Source: Halorubrum sp. BV1
GTDB taxonomy: Archaea; Halobacteriota; Halobacteria; Halobacteriales; Haloferacaceae
Direction of reading: 5' to 3'
DNA length: 64,000 bases
NCBI RefSeq assembly: GCF_000746205.1
Contig: NZ_JQKV01000002.1
Span: 558,001 to 622,000, forward strand
Shown here: in pieces, positions 59,572 to 64,000 of the stretch
Numbering within the stretch: the stretch's first letter is position 1
Layout: each line of letters opens with the position of its first letter
Program-made: the position numbers and the translations under genes
The notes under the pieces: generated by a model
The model's input: the letters and a program-made list of their open reading frames with translations, nothing else
Told to the model about the DNA's origin: nothing
Databases searched by the model: none

Positions 59572-60561
59572 ATGGATTCTCGTTCACTCGGGTCGATCGG
59601 ATCGGTAAGTGAAGTTGGATACGGATCGTGGGAACTCGGTAGTGCGTGGGGGGACGTATCCGACGCCGAAGCACAACGCGCGGTCGAGGCCGCGTTAGAT
59701 GCCGGAATCGACTTCTTCGACACCGCCGACGTGTACGGCGATGGCCGTTCCGAACGAGTCCTCGGCGAAGCGCTGGCCTCCCCTATCGAGAACAACGCGG
59801 TGACGGTCGCGACAAAGGCGGGTCGGCGGCTCGACCCACACGAAGCCGACGGGTACACCCTCGATAACCTGCGGCGGTTCGTGGACCGCTCCCGAGAGAA
59901 CCTCGGCGTCGAGACGCTTGATCTGCTCCAGCTCCACTGTCCGCCGACCGATGTCTACTACCAGCCGTCCGTCTTCGACGGGCTTGAGACGCTACACGAG
60001 GAGGACCGTATCGACGCCTACGGCGTCAGCGTCGAACGCGTCGAGGAGGGACTGAAAGCGATAACGTATCCCGGCGTCGAGTCGGTTCAGATCATCTTCA
60101 ACCCCTTCCGGCAGCGACCGGCCGATCTCTTCTTCAGAGAGGCCGCCGCTCGGGACGTGGGCGTGATCGTTCGTGTCCCACTGGCGTCCGGCCTTCTAAC
60201 CGGGACGCTCTCCCGGGCAGACACCTTCCCCGAGGACGACCACCGGAATTTCAACCGCAACGGAGAGGCCTTCGACGTCGGCGAGACGTTCGCGGGAGTC
60301 CCCTTCGAGGCCGGACTCGACGCTGTCGATGCACTGCAGGAGCAGGCCGTACCGGACGAAATGTCGACAGCCGCGTTCACGCTGCGGTGGATCCTCGACC
60401 ACGACGCGGTTTCGACGGTCATTCCGGGCTCTTCGACCCCAGAGCACATCCGTGCCAACGCGGCCGCAAGCGATCTCGATCCGCTCGACGAATCGACTCA
60501 CGACGCCGTCACGGAGGTATACGACGCGCACGTCCGGGAACACGTCCACCATCGCTGGTGA
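59572..60561 (+). CDS. Aldo/keto reductase, long-chain subgroup
   Basis: 329 residues. GYGSWELGSAWGDVSDAEA at the start, tetrad in FFDTADVYGDGRSERVLGE near 49, VATKAGRR near 79 and LLQLHCPPTDV near 118; NADP-binding VIPGSSTPEHIRANAAA near 288. Its layout differs from the two shorter reductases. It follows the FAH-family gene by 60 bp with its own TTATTTG box, so it may form a separate unit. Confidence 0.85.
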   Translation: MDSRSLGSIGSVSEVGYGSWELGSAWGDVSDAEAQRAVEAALDAGIDFFDTADVYGDGRSERVLGEALASPIENNAVTVATKAGRRLDPHEADGYTLDNLRRFVDRSRENLGVETLDLLQLHCPPTDVYYQPSVFDGLETLHEEDRIDAYGVSVERVEEGLKAITYPGVESVQIIFNPFRQRPADLFFREAAARDVGVIVRVPLASGLLTGTLSRADTFPEDDHRNFNRNGEAFDVGETFAGVPFEAGLDAVDALQEQAVPDEMSTAAFTLRWILDHDAVSTVIPGSSTPEHIRANAAASDLDPLDESTHDAVTEVYDAHVREHVHHRW

Positions 60562-60601
60562 ATGGAAGGCGGCAACGGCGCACGTCGCGCGTTCGCAGCC
60601 G

Positions 60602-61474
60602 TCAGAGCGCGATGAGCGTCACTCCGAGGACGGCCATGACGGCCGCGAAGAGCCGAAGCCGGAAGTAGCGTTCTCCGAGTAGGACGCCGCCGAGGACCAC
60701 CGCGATGACCGCTTGCGTGTTTACGATGGGGGACGCGATGCTCGCGGGGAGAATCGCGAAGGCCGTCGTCGTCGTGTGCTCGGCGAGCGCGACGATTGCC
60801 GCGACGCCGACGAATCGGGGAATATCCCTGCGAGTGAGCGAGGGGGGATGACGCACGGCGCTCGGAAGCAGTATGAGCGAGATACCAACGAGCAGTGTTG
60901 GAACCCACAGAGCCGTCGGCATCCCGATCTCCTGTAGCACGACGCGTTTCCCCACGTCGCCGGCTGCGTAACACATCGCGCTCAACAGCGCGAACTGTGC
61001 CGGTCGGGAGTGATACACGTTGACGATCGGTCCCAGCAGGTTCCCCGGCTCGTAGTTCACGACGTACACCGCGACCGTCGCCACGACAACCCCGAGAACT
61101 TGGATTCTAGTCAACACTTGGCCGAGCAACAGGACCTCGACCGGGAGGACGAACACCGGAACGATCTTGCTGATCGGCGTGACGTACGAGAGGTCTCCGT
61201 CGTCGATAGCCCATAAGAACAGCATGAACGCTATTGCGTGCATGAGGACGGTCAGAGCTACGATACCGGACTCGACGGGCTCGATCCCGGCAACGAGTTC
61301 CCGAGAGACGTCGGTTCGAGAGACCACGACAGGGACGTACCAGACGACCGCACACGAGTTGAGAAGCACCGTGAGTGCCGCCGGCGAGACGTCGCTGAAC
61401 AGCCGCTTGAGCGAGAAGATGTAACCGCCCCAGGCGACAGCCGCGAGCACCGCGAACGAGATCCCGGGATCCAT
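60602..61474 (-). CDS. EamA/DMT-family transporter
   Basis: 290 residues from ATG 61474 (GTG 61498 would add eight residues). About ten helices in two EamA repeats: AAVAWGGYIFSLKRLFSDVSP at the start of the first, MCYAAGDVGKRVVLQEIG at the second, and IASPIVNTQAVIAVVLGGVLLGERYF near the end, the typical late-EamA motif. Probably exports or imports a small metabolite. Confidence 0.8.
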   Translation of the reverse strand: MDPGISFAVLAAVAWGGYIFSLKRLFSDVSPAALTVLLNSCAVVWYVPVVVSRTDVSRELVAGIEPVESGIVALTVLMHAIAFMLFLWAIDDGDLSYVTPISKIVPVFVLPVEVLLLGQVLTRIQVLGVVVATVAVYVVNYEPGNLLGPIVNVYHSRPAQFALLSAMCYAAGDVGKRVVLQEIGMPTALWVPTLLVGISLILLPSAVRHPPSLTRRDIPRFVGVAAIVALAEHTTTTAFAILPASIASPIVNTQAVIAVVLGGVLLGERYFRLRLFAAVMAVLGVTLIAL

Positions 61475-61546
61475 TACCAAGACGAGACGGTTCACCACAC
61501 ATCAATAGTTCGATACTGCCGTTCGCGGGGATCGGAGGCCGGACAT

Positions 61547-61558
61547 ACTCTTAAGAGT
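61547..61558. promoter_or_regulatory. 12-bp palindrome acting as probable TATA region
   Basis: ACTCTTAAGAGT, 21-33 bp before the UspA start at 61580, flanked by CCGGA and TCCGG. Position suits the TATA element; symmetry may also allow regulation. Confidence 0.45.
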
Positions 61559-61579
61559 CTCCGGGGTAATACACGGCCC

Positions 61580-62044
61580 ATGGCACTTGAGACCCTTCTG
61601 CTCGCGGTCGGGCCGGAAGAAAGCGACCGAACCGACCAACTGGCTCGGACGGCGGCCGACATTGCGGGACCGGCCGGGGCAACGGTCGTTCTCCTCCACG
61701 TATTCACTCAAGCGGAGTACGATTCCACGACCAGCAACTTGGGTGTCGCCAACTCGTCCGAGGTCACCGTCGACGACGTGGCGAGACGGCACGGGACGAT
61801 TCGATCGATCTCGAAGGTGTTCGAGGAGGACGGGATCGACTACGAGATACGGGGTGCTATCGGCACACACGCCGACGAGATCGTCCGTCTCGCAACGGGC
61901 ACCGAAGCTGACCTCGTGATCGTCGGCGGACGCCGGCGATCGCCGACGGGAAAGGCGATCTTCGGTTCGACCGCACAGCAAGTGATACTCGACGCCCCCT
62001 GCCCCGTGACGCTGGTCCGAAGCGATTCGAACGATCGCAGCTGA
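61580..62044 (+). CDS. Single-domain UspA-family protein
   Basis: 154 residues from ATG 61580; the longer reading overlaps the transporter in antisense. LLLAVGPEESDRTDQL at the start and LVIVGGRRRSPTGKAIFGSTAQQVI at the end; the nucleotide motif has Arg in place of the second Gly. PCPVTLVRSD terminal strand is standard. Confidence 0.83.
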   Translation: MALETLLLAVGPEESDRTDQLARTAADIAGPAGATVVLLHVFTQAEYDSTTSNLGVANSSEVTVDDVARRHGTIRSISKVFEEDGIDYEIRGAIGTHADEIVRLATGTEADLVIVGGRRRSPTGKAIFGSTAQQVILDAPCPVTLVRSDSNDRS

Positions 62045-62178
62045 TCGGCTGTTTCAACGGCTCCAAGTCGTTTCTCGGTGCGGTCACGACGGACGGGTCG
62101 CAGTCGACGTGACGTACGCTTCCCGTTCGACGTGACGCACGCCTCTCAAACGCCGGTGCCAAATCGGGGGGCCGGATA

Positions 62179-62302
62179 CGACGAAGCTACGCGTCGTCGA
62201 ACAGCGTGAATCGAAGAATCACTGGCTCGACGAGGCGTGAGCCTCGTCGAACTGCGCCTGACAGTCAGGCGAGCCCGACGAAGCTACGCTTCGTCGAACA
62301 GC
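62179..62302. repeat. Three tandem hairpin-bearing units of about 48 bp overlapping a gene end
   Basis: Units begin at 62179, 62228 and 62276. Each opens with a hairpin of the form CGACGA(A/G)GC...GC(G/C/T)TCGTCG, then GAAC(A/T)GC and a second, different hairpin (for example GCCTGAC-A-GTCAGGC in unit 2). The third unit includes the last codons of the dehydratase at 62284. Units 1 and 3 share 26 of 27 bases at their start. Confidence 0.65.
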
Positions 62303-63519
62303 TCCTCGCCGTCTGCGAGGTGGGCGTCGACGGCGTCGAGGTCCAGCGTCACCCCGAGCCCCGGCTCCTCGGGGATCGGCATGTATCCGTCCTGGATGAG
62401 GTCGTCCTCCTCGACGAGGTCCTCCCACCAGCCGAGTTCGTAGGAGTGGTACTCGACGGCCAGCGAGTTGGGGATCGCCGCGCCGACGTGTGCGGACGCC
62501 AGTGTCCCGATCGGCGAGGAGACGTTGTGCATCGCCACCGGGACGTAAAACATGTCCGCGAGCGTCGCGATCTTCGCCGTTTCGCGCATGCCGCCGACCT
62601 TCGGAACGTCCGGGGCGACGATGTCGACGGCCTGTTCCGTGAGCAATCGCCGTTGACCGTGAGTCCGGTAGACGTTCTCGCCGACGGCGATGGGCGTCCC
62701 GGTCGACTGGGTGACCTCGCGCTGGACGTCGTGGTTCTCCGGAGGAACCGGGTCTTCCAACCACCAGACGTCGTACCGTTCGAGCCGACGCGCCAGCCGC
62801 TTGGCGCTGCCGGCCGTGAACGCCCAGTGGCAGTCGAAGGCCACGTCGGCCTTATCGCCGACGCGGTCTGTCACCTTCTCGACGATCTCGGCTTTATGCT
62901 CGATCTCGGGACCGCGAAGGTGGCGGTTCGCGCGGTCCTTCTCGTGGCCCGACGGGACGTCGAGGTCGAACTTCAGCGCGTCGTAGCCGAGATCGTCGAC
63001 GACCCGTTCCGCCTCGTCCGCACAGGCGTCCGGGTCGGCCTCGTCCTCTGTGTGACAGTCACAGTACGTCCGGACCTCGTCGCGGTACTTGCCGCCCAGC
63101 AGTTGGTAGGCGGGAACGTCGAGGATCTTCCCGGCGACATCGTGGAGCGCCAGTTCGATACCGGAGATCGCAGCGATGTCTTTGCCCGCGATCGATCCCT
63201 CGCCGGACATCTTCTGTACCATGTGTTCGTAGAGCCGGTCGATGTCGAGGGGATTTTCGCCGACGACGAACGGCTTCAACCGTTCGATTATCTCCGGGAT
63301 AGCACCGCCCCAGTACGCCTCGCCGTCGCCGACGCGCCCGTCGTCCGTGTACACGCGAACGAGCGTCCACGGATAGTTGCCGTCCACGATCACCGTTTGT
63401 ACGTCTGTGATCTCCACGTCGTGTCCCTCGCTGCGGGGGCGAGAGAGGCCCATCGTCTCCGCCGAGAGGTCGCGCATGGTGTACTCCGCGTTTGGATCCC
63501 GAAGATGCTCATAGCTCAT
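62284..63519 (-). CDS. Enolase-superfamily dehydratase, probable D-xylonate dehydratase
   Basis: 411 residues. VEITDVQTVIVDGNYPWTLVRV opens the cap; the barrel has Lys in ALKFDLDVP near 184, metal ligands in VAFDCHWAFT near 229, WWLEDPVPPEN near 254 and AVGENVYRT near 280, and His in VAMHNVSSPIG near 330. Length and these motifs match the haloarchaeal xylonate dehydratase (XacD). It turns the aldonic acid into a 2-keto-3-deoxy acid. Divergent from the next xylose-dehydrogenase-like gene, 246 bp away. Confidence 0.85.
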   Translation of the reverse strand: MSYEHLRDPNAEYTMRDLSAETMGLSRPRSEGHDVEITDVQTVIVDGNYPWTLVRVYTDDGRVGDGEAYWGGAIPEIIERLKPFVVGENPLDIDRLYEHMVQKMSGEGSIAGKDIAAISGIELALHDVAGKILDVPAYQLLGGKYRDEVRTYCDCHTEDEADPDACADEAERVVDDLGYDALKFDLDVPSGHEKDRANRHLRGPEIEHKAEIVEKVTDRVGDKADVAFDCHWAFTAGSAKRLARRLERYDVWWLEDPVPPENHDVQREVTQSTGTPIAVGENVYRTHGQRRLLTEQAVDIVAPDVPKVGGMRETAKIATLADMFYVPVAMHNVSSPIGTLASAHVGAAIPNSLAVEYHSYELGWWEDLVEEDDLIQDGYMPIPEEPGLGVTLDLDAVDAHLADGEELFDEA

Positions 63520-63765
63520 GGATCAACGGCAGTTCGGAGAGTGCCACTAAAATGGTTCCGGAGGTGACGCGGGCGGACAGGACCAATTCGGTGGGTCGTA
63601 TTCGCCGACGGCCGCGGAAACCACATCCTCGGTGTCCGACGCGGTCGGCGACGCGGATGGAGAGCGGATGACCGAACGAGCGTCGATCGACGACCGCGTG
63701 TGCGAACGACTGAGTCCGCCCGGGAGGTGGGAACGCTTTTGTGGTCGAGCGCCGATCGAATCGAC

Positions 63766-64000
63766 ATGTCTCCGAACACGCTGTTCAGGGAGTACGAGTC
63801 TCGCGACTGGCAGACGGCGACCGACGGGACGGTCCGCTATGCGCTCATCGGCCTCGGCTGGTGGACGACCGACGTCGCGATCCCGGCGATCGAAGAGTCG
63901 ACGTTCTGTGAGACCACCGTGTTGGTCAGTAGTTCGGCCGAGAAAGCGACGCGTCTCGCGGACGAAAACGACGTTGAGCGGGCGATCACCTACGAGCAGT
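63766..64000 (+). CDS. D-xylose 1-dehydrogenase-like oxidoreductase, partial (C-terminus outside window)
   Basis: 78 visible residues from ATG 63766: REYESRDWQTATDG, then VRYALIGLGWWTTDVAIPAI and CETTVLVSSSAEKATRLA. The double-Trp GLGWWTT and the RDWQ lead-in match Haloferax XacA more closely than the paralogue at 56417. Its divergent neighbour is the probable xylonate dehydratase, giving two consecutive pathway steps side by side. Confidence 0.82.
   Translation, partial: MSPNTLFREYESRDWQTATDGTVRYALIGLGWWTTDVAIPAIEESTFCETTVLVSSSAEKATRLADENDVERAITYEQ

Noticed and set aside
1..64000. CRISPR array, tRNA, rRNA or known riboswitch
   Set aside because: No regularly spaced repeats, no tRNA-like cloverleaf with the TTCGAATC-type loop, and no preQ1 or TPP consensus seen by eye upstream of the que or ABC genes.

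Overview
The window is high-GC, with strongly acidic proteins, many Asp/Glu-rich termini, Tat-type lipoprotein signals and leaderless or short-leader genes behind AT-rich TATA-like boxes. Together with family content (archaeal Trm56, a Dna2-like nuclease-helicase, a JAMM desampylase, archaeal pili, haloarchaeal-type xylose oxidation genes) this points to a halophilic archaeon (class Halobacteria, perhaps Halorubrum-like; the genus is a guess). No rRNA, tRNA, CRISPR array or replication initiator was recognised.

1-15.6 kb: housekeeping and small-function genes. These are trm56 (cut by the window edge), purC, a Dna2-like gene, menB, a nitrate/sulfonate/taurine-type ABC transporter, a tandem UspA protein, a TrmB-like regulator, a JAMM desampylase and a TusA/rhodanese sulfur-relay pair. 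Next come a two-winged-helix regulator with its membrane partner and, converging on them, a four-gene operon (15616 to 13521, minus strand): an anchored acidic repeat protein, an ApbE flavin transferase, a small anchored protein ending in Thr-Gly-Ala-Ser, and a membrane protein with the HX13H/HX12H two-haem pattern of ferric reductases. I read this operon as a candidate extracytosolic flavin-haem redox system and the most interesting item in the window.

15.9-21.3 kb: a metal P-type ATPase with SPW in place of the usual CPC, then a scarred stretch. It holds a frameshifted arsC remnant, a DUF2703 protein divergent from an HxlR regulator, orphan ends resembling IS200/IS605 elements, a broken enolase-superfamily dehydratase and a UspA gene.

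21.4-31 kb: queD-queE-queC for preQ0 (archaeosine), a divergent nickel pair (NicO transporter and NikR), and a pilB-pilC-pilin operon.

31-64 kb: a carbohydrate island. A 6.9-kb segment (UlaG-like hydrolase, ribose-type ABC transporter, cyclase) lies between two 40-bp direct repeats and next to a decayed transposase. Then come a ketoglutarate-semialdehyde dehydrogenase, an epimerase, SDR and Gfo/Idh enzymes, an overlapping operon of class II aldolase, FGGY kinase and 2-hydroxyacid dehydrogenase, several aldo-keto reductases, an IclR regulator with repeated operator-like palindromes, a second (maltose/glycerol-phosphate type) ABC transporter, and homologues of the oxidative pentose route: xylose dehydrogenase (two, one cut by the window edge), enolase-superfamily sugar-acid dehydratases (two plus one pseudogene), a 2-keto-3-deoxypentonate dehydratase-like FAH protein, and the semialdehyde dehydrogenase. 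Together these could import pentoses or sugar acids and convert them to 2-oxoglutarate.
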